Of a DNA stretch of 64,000 nucleotides, positions 37,303 through 46,128 are shown in pieces. Positions within the stretch are counted from its first letter, which is position 1; each line of letters opens with the position of its first letter. The position numbers and the translations under genes are program-made. The notes under the pieces were generated by a model. It was not told where the DNA came from and did no database searches. It saw only the letters and a list, made by a program, of their open reading frames with translations. Source of the stretch: Bacillus sp. SJS (GTDB lineage Bacteria > Bacillota > Bacilli > Bacillales > Bacillaceae); contig NZ_JAQV02000012.1 of the NCBI RefSeq assembly GCF_000732485.2, positions 1 to 64,000 on the forward strand, in the 5' to 3' direction.

Positions 37303-38010
37303 ATGATCCATACGTATTCAGGTGAAACGATAAGCTTTGACGTCCAATACAAAAAGCGTTCGACCATAGGCATTTATGTAGATGGTTATGGAAATGTGGA
37401 AATCCAGGCCCCAAAAGGCACTCCGGACGAATCCGTGCTGAGAGTAGTGGAGGAAAACTGGAATCCGATTCAGCAAAAAGTAAAAGAAAACAAGGAACGT
37501 CTGCTGGGTCCTCAGGTGAAGATGTATGAGCAGGGAGAGAGCTTTCTTTATTTAGGAAAAGCCTACTCCTTAAAGATTCATCATGATCTGCAGGCGGAGC
37601 AGGATCATGTTCTTTTTAAAGGGGAAGAGCTGCATGTAGTTGTGAGCCGGCTCGAGGATGAAAGAATAAAACAGGCGTTAAAACGGTTTTATTATCAGCA
37701 GTGCAAGGCTTTGGTGGAAAAGCGGATCACCGCTCATCAAAAGCACTTCAAAACAAAGCCCCGTTCCATCCGCATTACGGATAGTAAAACGACTTGGGGA
37801 ACGTGTGATTCGGAGCTGCGGTTAACCTTTAACTGGCGGCTCGCAATGGCGCCGCCGAGAGTGATTGACTACGTGGTCGTCCACGAAATGTGCCACATGG
37901 TCCATCTCAATCATGACCGTTCCTTTTGGCGTCTTGTTGGGAAAATGATTCCTGACTATAAGGAAGATGAAGGCTGGCTGGCACGGTCCAGCTGGAAAAT
38001 GACGGTCTAG
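37303..38010 (+). CDS. YgjP-like M48-clan metallopeptidase (DUF45)
   Basis: 235-residue predicted zinc metallopeptidase. The active-site motif is VVHEMCHMVHLNHDRSFW, with HExxH and a third histidine, and TTWGTCDSELRLTFNWRLAMAPPRVIDYVVVHE is the family signature. The protein has no signal peptide. YgjP/WLM-type families are soluble proteases or regulators of unknown target. ATG 37303 is preceded by GGCGGAATGAC. It follows YehS closely and ends at a shared terminator. Confidence 0.93.
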   Translation: MIHTYSGETISFDVQYKKRSTIGIYVDGYGNVEIQAPKGTPDESVLRVVEENWNPIQQKVKENKERLLGPQVKMYEQGESFLYLGKAYSLKIHHDLQAEQDHVLFKGEELHVVVSRLEDERIKQALKRFYYQQCKALVEKRITAHQKHFKTKPRSIRITDSKTTWGTCDSELRLTFNWRLAMAPPRVIDYVVVHEMCHMVHLNHDRSFWRLVGKMIPDYKEDEGWLARSSWKMTV

Positions 38011-38016
38011 AAAAAA

Positions 38017-38057
38017 AGGATGAGTCCAAGCTGTTTCTAGCTTGGCTCATCCTTTTT
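38017..38057. terminator. Bidirectional terminator
   Basis: AAGGATGAGTCCAAGCT and AGCTTGGCTCATCCTT form a long stem (one unpaired site) with A-run before and T5 after, between convergent genes. Confidence 0.9.
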
Positions 38058-38059
38058 GG

Positions 38060-38767
38060 TTACCATTCTTTCGGGTAGTAATTTAATTCACTGAATAACT
38101 GATTTTTTTCTTTTTTCGATAGATCTCTCCATTGTCCAGGGGGAAGGTTTCCTAAATGGATATTCATGATCCGGACCCTCTGCAGCCTGAAAACCTCGTA
38201 GCCGAGCTCTTCGCACATCCGGCGGATTTGGCGGTTCAATCCCTGCTTCAGGATGATTTTAAAGTCAAATTTTGAAAGCTGCTCCACTTCACACGGAAGT
38301 GTTTTCGTTCCTAAAATTTTCACACCGCTTGCCATCTTTTCTGTAAACTCCGGAGTAATGGGCTTGTCCACGGAAACGATGTATTCTTTTTCATGCTCGT
38401 TTTCAGCACGCAGAATTTCGTTTACGATATCCCCGTCATTTGTTAAAAGAATCAAGCCCTCGGACTCCTTATCCAGACGTCCAATATTATAAATTCTTAA
38501 AGGGTGATTGACCAAATCCACAATGTTGCCCTTTACATTTTTTTCAGTGGTGCTGGTGATGCCAATCGGCTTATTTAAAGCGATATACACATTGTTTCTG
38601 GACACCTGGATCTGGTCTCCGCTTACCCGGACATCGTCCCCGGGCTCAACCCTGTCCCCAATTTTCGCTTTCTTGCCATTGATCATGACCCGGCCTTCTT
38701 CAATCAGCCTGTCTGCACCCCGTCTGGACGCCTTGCCAGATTCGCTGATGAATTTATTAATACGCAT
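38060..38767 (-). CDS. rluF: RluF-type pseudouridine synthase
   Basis: 235-residue RsuA/RluB/E/F-family enzyme. An N-terminal S4 RNA-binding domain ([34 protein letters not shown]) is followed by the catalytic domain with the aspartate in [23 protein letters not shown] and the [18 protein letters not shown] motif. RluF modifies U2604 of 23S rRNA (and U2605 weakly) in E. coli. ATG 38767 was chosen because it begins the S4 domain and AAGG lies upstream; the longer frame has no good start. Confidence 0.9.
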   Translation of the reverse strand: MRINKFISESGKASRRGADRLIEEGRVMINGKKAKIGDRVEPGDDVRVSGDQIQVSRNNVYIALNKPIGITSTTEKNVKGNIVDLVNHPLRIYNIGRLDKESEGLILLTNDGDIVNEILRAENEHEKEYIVSVDKPITPEFTEKMASGVKILGTKTLPCEVEQLSKFDFKIILKQGLNRQIRRMCEELGYEVFRLQRVRIMNIHLGNLPPGQWRDLSKKEKNQLFSELNYYPKEW

Positions 38768-38946
38768 GTTTATCACAGCCTTAAGTTGGAATTGTATGTC
38801 TAAGGATAACTCAACTTTCAAGATGTTTTCAAGGGCTCCCAGTAAAGTTATCCAACTGACGGATTGCTTCCATCTTCCCTATTGTAAAAATCAATTTAGG
38901 GTATAAGAAAATAAGAGCAACACTTAAAAAGGGAGGCCGTTCACAC

Positions 38947-39834
38947 ATGACAAAAGAAATTGGATTTATCGGTCTTGGAAATATGGGAGAACCGATGGTA
39001 ATGAATCTATTAAAAGCGGGTTTCAAAGTGAAGGTTTACAATCGCACACCAGAGAAGGCGAAGGCCGTTGTTGCCGCTGGAGCGGAGCAGGTGGAGAAAG
39101 CAGCGGATGCGGCAAGCTCTGATGGTATTGTCATTACAATGGTCTCAAACGACAAGGCCCTGGAGGACATTGTACTGGGTGAGGATGGAATTGGCCGGAA
39201 GCTTGGAGAAGGAGGGATCCATCTTTCTATGAGCACGGTTTCCCCTGAAACTTCGCGGAAGCTTTCAGAGGTTCATGCAAAGCAAAACAGCACGTATGTC
39301 GCATCTCCCGTGTTTGGTCGTCCGGATGCGGCTGCCGCTCAAAAATTGTTTGTGCTGTCGTCAGGATCAAGTGAAGCCAGAGAGCGGGTTAAGCCCACAC
39401 AGGAAGCAGTTGGACAGCGTATTTTTGATCTTGGCGATGAGCCGGGGAATGCCAATGTCATTAAACTTGGCGGGAATTTCATGATTATGGCCGCGATGGA
39501 AGCGATGGCCGAATCATTTAACCTTGCTGAAAAGAATGGGATTGACCGGGAATTGGCTGCTGAAGTTTATAGCTCCACATTATTTGATTGTACCGTTTAT
39601 AACGGATATGGTTCGATGATTGCCAAAAGGCAGTTCGAACCTGCAGGCTTTCAGCTCGCCCTTGGGCTCAAGGACTGCAATTTAGTTCTGCAGGAAGCAA
39701 ATGCCGCTAAGGCCCCGATGCCGCTTGCCAGCCTGCTGCATAATTCCTTGCTCGCATCCGCAGCAAAGGGAAGGGAAAACCAGGATTGGACGGCACTAAC
39801 GCGGATTGCTTCGGAGAATGCGGGGCTGGAATAA
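38947..39834 (+). CDS. Beta-hydroxyacid dehydrogenase (HIBADH family)
   Basis: 295-residue NAD(P)-dependent reductase related to 3-hydroxyisobutyrate and tartronate semialdehyde reductases. The Rossmann start IGFIGLGNMGEPMVMNLLKAGFKVKVYNR, the substrate motif MSTVSPETSRKLSEVH and the catalytic lysine in NVIKLGGNFMI are present. It could reduce small aldehyde acids such as succinic semialdehyde or glyoxylate; the substrate is unresolved. It is not GntZ (6-phosphogluconate dehydrogenase), despite nearby gnt genes. GGGAGG precedes ATG 38947. Confidence 0.9.
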   Translation: MTKEIGFIGLGNMGEPMVMNLLKAGFKVKVYNRTPEKAKAVVAAGAEQVEKAADAASSDGIVITMVSNDKALEDIVLGEDGIGRKLGEGGIHLSMSTVSPETSRKLSEVHAKQNSTYVASPVFGRPDAAAAQKLFVLSSGSSEARERVKPTQEAVGQRIFDLGDEPGNANVIKLGGNFMIMAAMEAMAESFNLAEKNGIDRELAAEVYSSTLFDCTVYNGYGSMIAKRQFEPAGFQLALGLKDCNLVLQEANAAKAPMPLASLLHNSLLASAAKGRENQDWTALTRIASENAGLE

Positions 39835-39869
39835 GCTAAATGGCTGGATTTGGGCCGTGGGGCTGAGTG

Positions 39870-40136
39870 AGGTGCCAGTCCCGCAGGATTTTACCGTGTG
39901 AAAGCTCTGGAACAAACCGCGTAAACCGTTGGTAGATAAGGGCTCAAAGCTTTGAGTCTCTGTCCCCCGGTGCGGTGAAGAATAAGGGGACTGACACGGT
40001 GCCAGTCCCCTGAAATTTTACCGTGCGAAAGCTCTGGCACCAACCGTGTGAACCGTTGGTAGATAAGGGATCAGAACATCAAGCCTATGTCCCCTAATAC
40101 GGTGAAGCATGACGGGACTGGCACCTTCACTAATAG
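39870..40136. repeat. Imperfect tandem duplication of a ~130-bp repeat
   Basis: Two related units, about 39870-39990 and 40000-40136, share GGTGCCAGTCCC, TTTTACCGTG, GAAAGCTCTGG, CCGTTGGTAGATAAGGG and a closing TGTCCCC. GGGGACTGACAC and its inverted form GGTGCCAGTCCCC can pair at the centre. Repeats of this style are common between genes in Bacillaceae (from memory). No gene is seen. Confidence 0.75.
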
Positions 40137-40151
40137 AAATATTTACCCATT

Positions 40152-40541
40152 TTAACGTTCTTTTACTACTGTACCTGAAAAGCGGTCATGCGGAAGGATT
40201 GCTCCTTCCTTGTCTTCGAACGTATTACGGCTTTTTAAGTAATCAAAAGTACTCACTGTATCCCTGTATCCCATTCGCTTAATGATTTGACGGGATGTCA
40301 GTTCTGAACCATCCTCATTCTCAAGGGCCAGTCCCATTTTTTTATAACCAATGGTTTGGCCTCTTTGGCGCATCTGTGCGTACTCAAGTGTCCACATTAC
40401 AATGGTCGGTGTTATTAAAGCATGTACGGCTTCACTTTTCACTTTTTTCCGCAGTAAATACTCAACACCAGCAGTTACAGCGCTTGAAATGGCCAAGTCG
40501 ATTAGAAACGCTTTTGTTCGTTTTTTCGTTATAGATTCCAC
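40152..40541 (-). CDS. RDD-family-like small membrane protein
   Basis: 129 residues. The start KKRTKAFLIDLAISSAVTAGVEYLL matches the RDD pattern (R and D in the first helix), followed by a second hydrophobic stretch (ALITPTIVMWTLEYAQ) and RGQTIGYKKMGLALE, which is also typical. It lacks the third helix of longer members. GTG 40541 lies 7 nt after GGAGG; a TTG three bases earlier is possible. Function unknown. Confidence 0.75.
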   Translation of the reverse strand: MESITKKRTKAFLIDLAISSAVTAGVEYLLRKKVKSEAVHALITPTIVMWTLEYAQMRQRGQTIGYKKMGLALENEDGSELTSRQIIKRMGYRDTVSTFDYLKSRNTFEDKEGAILPHDRFSGTVVKER

Positions 40542-40723
40542 CAAAGTACCTCCTCTAATTCTTTTGTCTGTCCAGTAAGTATACGAATTTCCAGTAATTA
40601 AGTTTCATTTTGTAACATTTGATAGAAGGGCGAGCCGCCTGGATCCGCCATCAACCACCTCTAGCTATTTGTTATAAGATCAAAGTTCGTGACACCGTCC
40701 AGAACGAATGATTGAGGAACTGA

Positions 40724-40758
40724 AAAAGAGCACCCATAAAAGTATGGATGCTCTTTTT
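40724..40758. terminator. gnt operon terminator
   Basis: AAAAAGAGCA(C/T)CCAT and its complement form a stem of about 13 bp with T6 on each strand; it follows the gntP stop. Confidence 0.88.
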
Positions 40759-40775
40759 TCCTATTGAACACAAGG

Positions 40776-42122
40776 TCAAACCACCAAACTCAGCAGCAGG
40801 ATAAACACCAGCCCCGAAACAGAGATAATGGTCTCAAGCAATGTCCACGTTGCGAATGTTTCTTTCATCGTTAATCCAAAGTACTCTTTGAACATCCAGA
40901 AGCCGGCGTCATTTACGTGGGACGCAATCAAGCTTCCCGCTCCGGTTGCAAGAACAACCAATGCAAGGTTCACGTCCGTTTGGCCAAGCAGAGGGATAAC
41001 TAATCCTGCCGTTGTAAGGGCTGCAACGGTTGCGGATCCCAGTGAGATGCGAAGGATAGCTGCGATGATCCAGGCGAGAAGGATCGGTGACAGGGAGGAT
41101 CCTTTGAATAGCTCGGCTACGTAATCCCCTACACCGCCGTCAATTAATACCTGTTTGAAGGCTCCGCCGCCTCCAATGATCAAGAGCATCATTCCGATTT
41201 GCGTGATAGCAGTTGTACAAGATGCCATCACCGTATTAATCGGAATTTTTCTAGCAAGGCCCATCGTATAGATGGCGACTAACAGAGAGATCAGCATCGC
41301 TGTTGATGCATCTCCGATAAAGCGGATGGAAGCAAGCAGGGCGTTGTCCTCAAAGCCCATCGTTTTTTGAAGCAGGGTAATAATCGTGGCAATGGACATT
41401 AGGATGACAGGAAGCATCGCGGTGAATACACTGATGCCAAATCCCGGTGTGTCTTCAAGCTTGAACTCTTTTTGTTCGCCGAGTGAAGCGATGTTTCCGG
41501 TTTTCTTAAAGGATGCAGGTACTAATCTTTTCGCAAGCTTTGTGAAGAGGGGTCCAGCGATAATCACAGTTGGAATGGCAATGATAAATCCATAAAGAAG
41601 AACCTCTCCAAGGTTTGCACCATATTCACCGGCGATCACTGTCGGGCCGGGATGCGGCGGCAGGAAACCGTGTGTAACGGATAGGGCTGCTGCCATCGGA
41701 ATCCCAAGGAACAGGATGGAAATCTTCAATTCTCTTGAAATCGCAAATACGATTGGAATTAATAGAACCAATCCTACTTCGAAGAATAGCGCGACGCCGA
41801 TAATGAAGGAAGCAACGACTACGGCCCACTGAATATTCTTTTCTCCGAATTTATTCACGAGAGTCATAGCGATGCGCTGGGCGCCGCCGGAATCAGCGAT
41901 TAGTTTACCCAGCATAGCTCCAAGTCCAAAGATCAGCGCTAAATGGCCGAGTGTTCCGCCGAGTCCTGTTTCAATCGTTTTGACGATGTTTTCAAGCGGC
42001 ATACCGAGGGCTAAAGCGACAAGGAACGATACAATGAGCAAGGAAACGAATGTGTTCAGTTTAAGACCCATAATAAGCAGCAGCAATACGAGAATTCCGG
42101 CTGCGACAATAACTAATGGCAT
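40776..42122 (-). CDS. gntP: Gluconate permease GntP
   Basis: 448-residue gluconate:H+ symporter with about 12-14 membrane helices. The pattern [33 protein letters not shown] and [15 protein letters not shown] are characteristic of GntP. Third gene of gntRKP, 12 nt after gntK, with AAGGAGAG before the ATG. Confidence 0.96.
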   Translation of the reverse strand: MPLVIVAAGILVLLLLIMGLKLNTFVSLLIVSFLVALALGMPLENIVKTIETGLGGTLGHLALIFGLGAMLGKLIADSGGAQRIAMTLVNKFGEKNIQWAVVVASFIIGVALFFEVGLVLLIPIVFAISRELKISILFLGIPMAAALSVTHGFLPPHPGPTVIAGEYGANLGEVLLYGFIIAIPTVIIAGPLFTKLAKRLVPASFKKTGNIASLGEQKEFKLEDTPGFGISVFTAMLPVILMSIATIITLLQKTMGFEDNALLASIRFIGDASTAMLISLLVAIYTMGLARKIPINTVMASCTTAITQIGMMLLIIGGGGAFKQVLIDGGVGDYVAELFKGSSLSPILLAWIIAAILRISLGSATVAALTTAGLVIPLLGQTDVNLALVVLATGAGSLIASHVNDAGFWMFKEYFGLTMKETFATWTLLETIISVSGLVFILLLSLVV

Positions 42123-42134
42123 GTTTATCTCTCC

Positions 42135-43673
42135 TTATAATCTAGTTAAATTTCTTTGATAACTGGCAATCCGGCCATAATCCTCTTCCAATACCCGCGA
42201 TAAATGAATGAAGATGGGCATGAGCTGCCTGTATTCTTTTGCAGCATGTTCATTCGGTGTATGCCGGCAGGTGCTGCCAATCATATCCGTAACGGAATCA
42301 AACGATTCAATTTTCCCTATTGCATAAAGGCCTAAAATACAGGCTCCAAGGCAGGAGCTTTCATAGCTCTCAGGGACAACGACTTCCGATTCAAAGATAT
42401 CGGCCATCATTTGCCGCCAAACCTTGGACCGGGCAAATCCTCCGGTCGCCTGAATCTTGGTCACAGGGCTGTCCATGCATTCGGTAAGGGCTAAAAAGAC
42501 CGTATATAAATTGTAGATTACGCCTTCCAGCGCAGCCCGAATCATATGTTCTTTTTTATGGGACATCGTTAGGCCGAAGAAGGAGCCGCGAACATCCGGG
42601 TTCCATAATGGAGCACGTTCCCCGGAAAGATAGGGATGGAAGAGCAGCCCATCGGCACCCGGCCTTACCCGCTCAGCAATCTTCGTCAGCACTTCGTATG
42701 GGTCAATTCCGAGCCGTTTCGCCGTTTCAATTTCCGATGAAGCAAATTCATCGCGGATCCAGCGAAGCACCATTCCGCCGCTGTTTACGGGGCCGCCAAT
42801 TACCCAATGATCCTGGGTGAGAGCATAACAGAAGATCCTGCCTTTTTCATCCGTCTGCGGCTTGTCGATAATGGTTCGAATGGCCCCGCTTGTCCCAATG
42901 GTGACGGCAATCTCTCCTTTTTTGATGGCATTTACGCCAAGGTTTGACAGCACGCCGTCACTTGCCCCGATGATAAACGGGGTTGCCGGATCAATTCCCA
43001 TTTGTTTTGCCGGCTCAGGCTGGCAGTTTTGAAAGATACGGGTTGTAGGCACGAGTTCAGATAGCTGATCCCGTGTGATCCCTGCAATGGCTAATGCCTC
43101 TTCGTCCCAGTCCAGCGATTCCAGATGCATCATGCCCGTGGCAGAGGCTAATGAATGATCAATGACGTAGTGGTCAAAGAATTTCTTGAAAACATATTCC
43201 TTAATTCCAATGTACTTTTTAGCTCGACGGGCAATGTCAGGAAACTCATGAACCATCCAGGAAATCTTGCTTAAAGGGGACATCGGATGAATCGGTGTTC
43301 CGGTCCGCTTATAAATGTCATGTCCGCCAAATTCGGTTTTAATCTTATGCGCCCAGCCTTCACTGCGATTGTCTGCCCAGGTGATGCAGGGCGTCAGCGG
43401 TTCATCGTTTTCACCGATGGCAATGACGCTGTGCATCGCACTGCTGAAAGAGATAAATGAAAGCTGTTTTTGCGGATGTTGCTTCATAATGCGTGAAGCA
43501 GCATGCAGCACGGCTTGATAAATTTCTTCAGGATCTTGCTCCGCTGTTGAGATATCCGGTGTGTGAAGCGGATAGCCGATATTTTCCTGCTGGATGACTT
43601 CTCCGGTCTCGCTGAATAATACGGCCTTTGTACTTGTTGTTCCGATGTCTATCCCCAGCATATAGCTATTCAT
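42135..43673 (-). CDS. gntK: Gluconokinase GntK
   Basis: 512-residue FGGY-family kinase that phosphorylates gluconate to 6-phosphogluconate. The N-terminal ATP-site motif is GIDIGTTSTKAVLF; the FGGY signatures are around GLTMSHKKEHMIRAALEGV and QATGGFARSKVW. The length equals B. subtilis GntK (about 513). It overlaps the end of gntR by 8 nt, which suggests translational coupling. Confidence 0.96.
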   Translation of the reverse strand: MNSYMLGIDIGTTSTKAVLFSETGEVIQQENIGYPLHTPDISTAEQDPEEIYQAVLHAASRIMKQHPQKQLSFISFSSAMHSVIAIGENDEPLTPCITWADNRSEGWAHKIKTEFGGHDIYKRTGTPIHPMSPLSKISWMVHEFPDIARRAKKYIGIKEYVFKKFFDHYVIDHSLASATGMMHLESLDWDEEALAIAGITRDQLSELVPTTRIFQNCQPEPAKQMGIDPATPFIIGASDGVLSNLGVNAIKKGEIAVTIGTSGAIRTIIDKPQTDEKGRIFCYALTQDHWVIGGPVNSGGMVLRWIRDEFASSEIETAKRLGIDPYEVLTKIAERVRPGADGLLFHPYLSGERAPLWNPDVRGSFFGLTMSHKKEHMIRAALEGVIYNLYTVFLALTECMDSPVTKIQATGGFARSKVWRQMMADIFESEVVVPESYESSCLGACILGLYAIGKIESFDSVTDMIGSTCRHTPNEHAAKEYRQLMPIFIHLSRVLEEDYGRIASYQRNLTRL

Positions 43674-44397
43674 TTCCTTGCTCAGCTCCTTTAGCCAGCA
43701 GCTGCTGCGACATCCAGAGATCCTCTACCTTCCCTTGGACATCGTCAAAATTTTGATGCAGCGACTTGATCATTAAGTTTCGGTCTTTGGTGTTAATCGC
43801 TTGAATATAAAGCTCGTGATTGTCGAGAATTCTTTGGAAATCCTCGTATTTTTCCCTGAAACGGACGCGCATGGATAACAGAATTAAACTCTCCATGACG
43901 GGCTTTAAATTATTCCAGATCATGAGCATGTAGGAATGGTCAATCGCCCGGATGATTGTTTCATGGAATAAAACATCCTGAAAAGAGAACTCATCTGCAT
44001 CGCCATATTTGATAGCGATTTTCATCATTTCGAATATCTTATTCAGTTCTTTTACCAAATCCGCTGTGTCCGTTTTAACAATCCGTTCAAATACAAATGA
44101 TTCGATCATAAGCCGGACATCGTAAATTTCTTCGATATGTTTATCTGTTAAACCAGTGACTACGGCACCCATTCTCTCAGCTTGGATCATATTTTCAGAG
44201 GCCAATATTTTTAATGCTTCGCGAACGGGTGACCGGCTGACGGAAAAATCTGCTGCGATTTTGTTCTCGGACAAAATGGTACCGCTTTCAATTTTCCCTG
44301 AAACAATGGAAATTCTCAGCTCGCAAGCAATTCTTTCACCAGCTGAAGCTCTTGAAAGCCACTTTGCAGGGTATAAATGTTCCTTATTATTCGTCAT
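43666..44397 (-). CDS. gntR: GntR, gluconate operon repressor
   Basis: 243-residue repressor, same length as B. subtilis GntR. An N-terminal winged helix (SENKIAADFSVSRSPVREALKILASENMI) is followed by an FCD ligand-binding domain. Gluconate releases it from DNA. A 22-bp perfect palindrome at the promoter, nearly identical to the B. subtilis gnt operator, lies 25 nt upstream of the start. First gene of the operon. Confidence 0.96.
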   Translation of the reverse strand: MTNNKEHLYPAKWLSRASAGERIACELRISIVSGKIESGTILSENKIAADFSVSRSPVREALKILASENMIQAERMGAVVTGLTDKHIEEIYDVRLMIESFVFERIVKTDTADLVKELNKIFEMMKIAIKYGDADEFSFQDVLFHETIIRAIDHSYMLMIWNNLKPVMESLILLSMRVRFREKYEDFQRILDNHELYIQAINTKDRNLMIKSLHQNFDDVQGKVEDLWMSQQLLAKGAEQGNE

Positions 44398-44421
44398 AAC
44401 CTAACCTTCTTTATCATTCAA

Positions 44422-44443
44422 GTATACTTGTATACAAGTATAC
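44422..44443. promoter_or_regulatory. GntR operator
   Basis: A perfect 22-bp palindrome with half-site GTATACTTGTA. It covers the -10 TATACT (44437-44442, minus strand) of a promoter whose -35 TTGCAA lies at 44459-44464, 16 bp away, so GntR binding would block polymerase. Confidence 0.9.
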
Positions 44444-44458
44444 CCGGAACTTTTATTT

Positions 44459-44472
44459 TTGCAAGCGCTTTA
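44459..44472. promoter_or_regulatory. cre site (CcpA) at the gnt promoter
   Basis: TTGCAAGCGCTTTA matches the catabolite-response pattern WTGNAANCGNWNNCA except at one end position, and overlaps the gnt -35. It predicts glucose repression through CcpA. Confidence 0.7.
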
Positions 44473-44490
44473 TTCTGGATGGGAAGATGT

Positions 44491-44583
44491 ATGAAGAGTA
44501 AATGGTATGGGAATATGGTAAATTTAGCGGGTAAACGATTGTGTGAAGAATTAGGAAAAGAAGTAAGCGATATAACAAATTAA
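44491..44583 (+). CDS. Possible 30-residue protein
   Basis: A short frame starts with MKSKWYGNMVNLAG and ends KEVSDITN. GGGAAG lies a few bases upstream. It stands between the gnt operator and the DinB gene. Its composition looks protein-like, but there is no recognised family. Confidence 0.3.
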   Translation: MKSKWYGNMVNLAGKRLCEELGKEVSDITN

Positions 44584-44621
44584 TGCCTGTATGGCAGGAT
44601 CGATCAATAGGAGGAATAATC

Positions 44622-45089
44622 ATGTCAAATGTACAAACATCATCCCAGAAAGCAATGAAACGCTGGAAAATGCATCGAAATGCTTTGATAGAACTGGCCG
44701 CTGTATTCCCTGAATCAAGCGGTTCGTGGCGTCCTTGGAAGGAAGGGATGACGGTGATCGAACTCGTCCATCACCTTGCCTGGACTCCGGAGTTCTTCCT
44801 GGCTCCGATCGAGGGGCGCGAAATGAATATCCCTCCTGTTCCGGAAACACTAGCGGAAGCCCGCAAGCTTTTAGAAGAGCTCACAAACGTACATGAAGAG
44901 ATCCTCGCGTCGCTTACAGATGAAGATTTAAAGAGCGAAACAACCATTGATCTCTTTAAATTGACGGAACCGACTGAAGAAATGCTCTACCGCCTGATTG
45001 GCCACGAGGCGCACCATAAAGGACAATTGATTCTGTATGCCCGCATTCTCGGTGCGGAACCGCCATTTTATGTTGATTTGAGTTTGTAA
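44622..45089 (+). CDS. DinB-family putative metalloenzyme
   Basis: 155-residue four-helix-bundle DinB/YfiT protein. The metal-binding histidines are in ELVHHLAWTPEFF (about H48) and in RLIGHEAHHKGQLILYARILG near the C-terminus (H131 and H135 region). Such proteins bind divalent metals and some act as thiol transferases using bacillithiol. AGGAGG precedes ATG 44622. Monocistronic with a bidirectional terminator. Confidence 0.92.
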   Translation: MSNVQTSSQKAMKRWKMHRNALIELAAVFPESSGSWRPWKEGMTVIELVHHLAWTPEFFLAPIEGREMNIPPVPETLAEARKLLEELTNVHEEILASLTDEDLKSETTIDLFKLTEPTEEMLYRLIGHEAHHKGQLILYARILGAEPPFYVDLSL

Positions 45090-45091
45090 GC

Positions 45092-45129
45092 AAAAGAAGC
45101 AGGCCGGTCTTAATTGGCCTGCTTCTTTT
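45092..45129. terminator. Bidirectional terminator
   Basis: AAAAGAAGCAGGCC and GGCCTGCTTCTTTT form a 14-bp stem between convergent genes. Confidence 0.92.
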
Positions 45130-45141
45130 AAATGCTTTGAA

Positions 45142-46050
45142 TTAGGCATGCGGATCAATCTGCCTCACAATTCTCTCGCAAATCTCATGGGTAATGAGTG
45201 AATCCTTAATGGAAGGATCCGGAACACGATTTTCCCGCACACATTCAATAAAATGATCGATAATCTGATAAAATCCCCGCTTGAACAGAGTCGGCTCCCA
45301 GTCACCAAACTTCGTCACGCTGATGTTTTTATTATGGAAATGGGTCGTTTCGACAAGACTGTTTACCTTATATTTATGCTGGCCGGCCGAGTATTCGATG
45401 ATTTCTTCGGTTACTCCGCCGTTTCGGTTCATGATTCCGATCGCCGTGCAGCCGTCTCCAATCAGCTGAACGATGATGTGATCCAGCAGCTCTTCATTTT
45501 TCATGAACTCTGTTTTTACATCCTTTACCTCTGTCCCCATCAGGAACCGGAGGGTATCGACCACATGGATAAAGTCCTCTACGACAAATCTTCGGACATG
45601 ATCAGGGGAGGCAAATCGATTTTTCTGCATCAAAACCAGGCTTGCCTTGCCGTGTTCTTTCAGCTCTTTAACACGGGGGATGAATCTTCTGTTGAAGCCG
45701 GTCATCGCAATTTTGCCGCTTTTTTCAGCGAGCTCTGCGATTCTTTTTGTTTCGCTGAAATCCAAAGAGACGGGCTTGTCTATGTAGACGCTGATTCCGT
45801 TTTCGAGCAGTTTTTCCGCAATTTGAGCGTGTGCCTCTGTCGCAGTACTGACAATAGCGGCATCGAGGTTCTTAGTCAGCAGTTCGTCTAATGTCTGAGC
45901 CGTTTCCGCATGTCTGTAGACCTGGGCAAGATGCTGCAGCGTGTCCTGATTCCTCGTACAAAGCACAAGCTCTAGATCTTTTCTTTCCGATAGCACAGGC
46001 AGGTACGCTTTTTTGGCGATGTCGCCAAGTCCGATGATTCCCATCCTCAT
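45142..46050 (-). CDS. Gfo/Idh/MocA-family oxidoreductase
   Basis: 302-residue NAD(P)-dependent oxidoreductase. The Rossmann motif is GIIGLGDIAKKAYLPVL, and IDKPVSLDFSETKRIAELAE carries the EKP-like (here DKP) catalytic lysine. The C-terminal half is the GFO/IDH beta sheet. The substrate is probably a sugar or polyol, but not identifiable. ATG 46050 follows GGAGG by 8 nt. It is divergent from the SNF2 helicase. Confidence 0.9.
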   Translation of the reverse strand: MRMGIIGLGDIAKKAYLPVLSERKDLELVLCTRNQDTLQHLAQVYRHAETAQTLDELLTKNLDAAIVSTATEAHAQIAEKLLENGISVYIDKPVSLDFSETKRIAELAEKSGKIAMTGFNRRFIPRVKELKEHGKASLVLMQKNRFASPDHVRRFVVEDFIHVVDTLRFLMGTEVKDVKTEFMKNEELLDHIIVQLIGDGCTAIGIMNRNGGVTEEIIEYSAGQHKYKVNSLVETTHFHNKNISVTKFGDWEPTLFKRGFYQIIDHFIECVRENRVPDPSIKDSLITHEICERIVRQIDPHA

Positions 46051-46128
46051 CTTTCTTTCCTCCTCTGTTAAAATGGTAGGTAAAGTATAGCACGCACGAT
46101 TGAAATCTTTCTTTAAGGAGCCTTTGCT

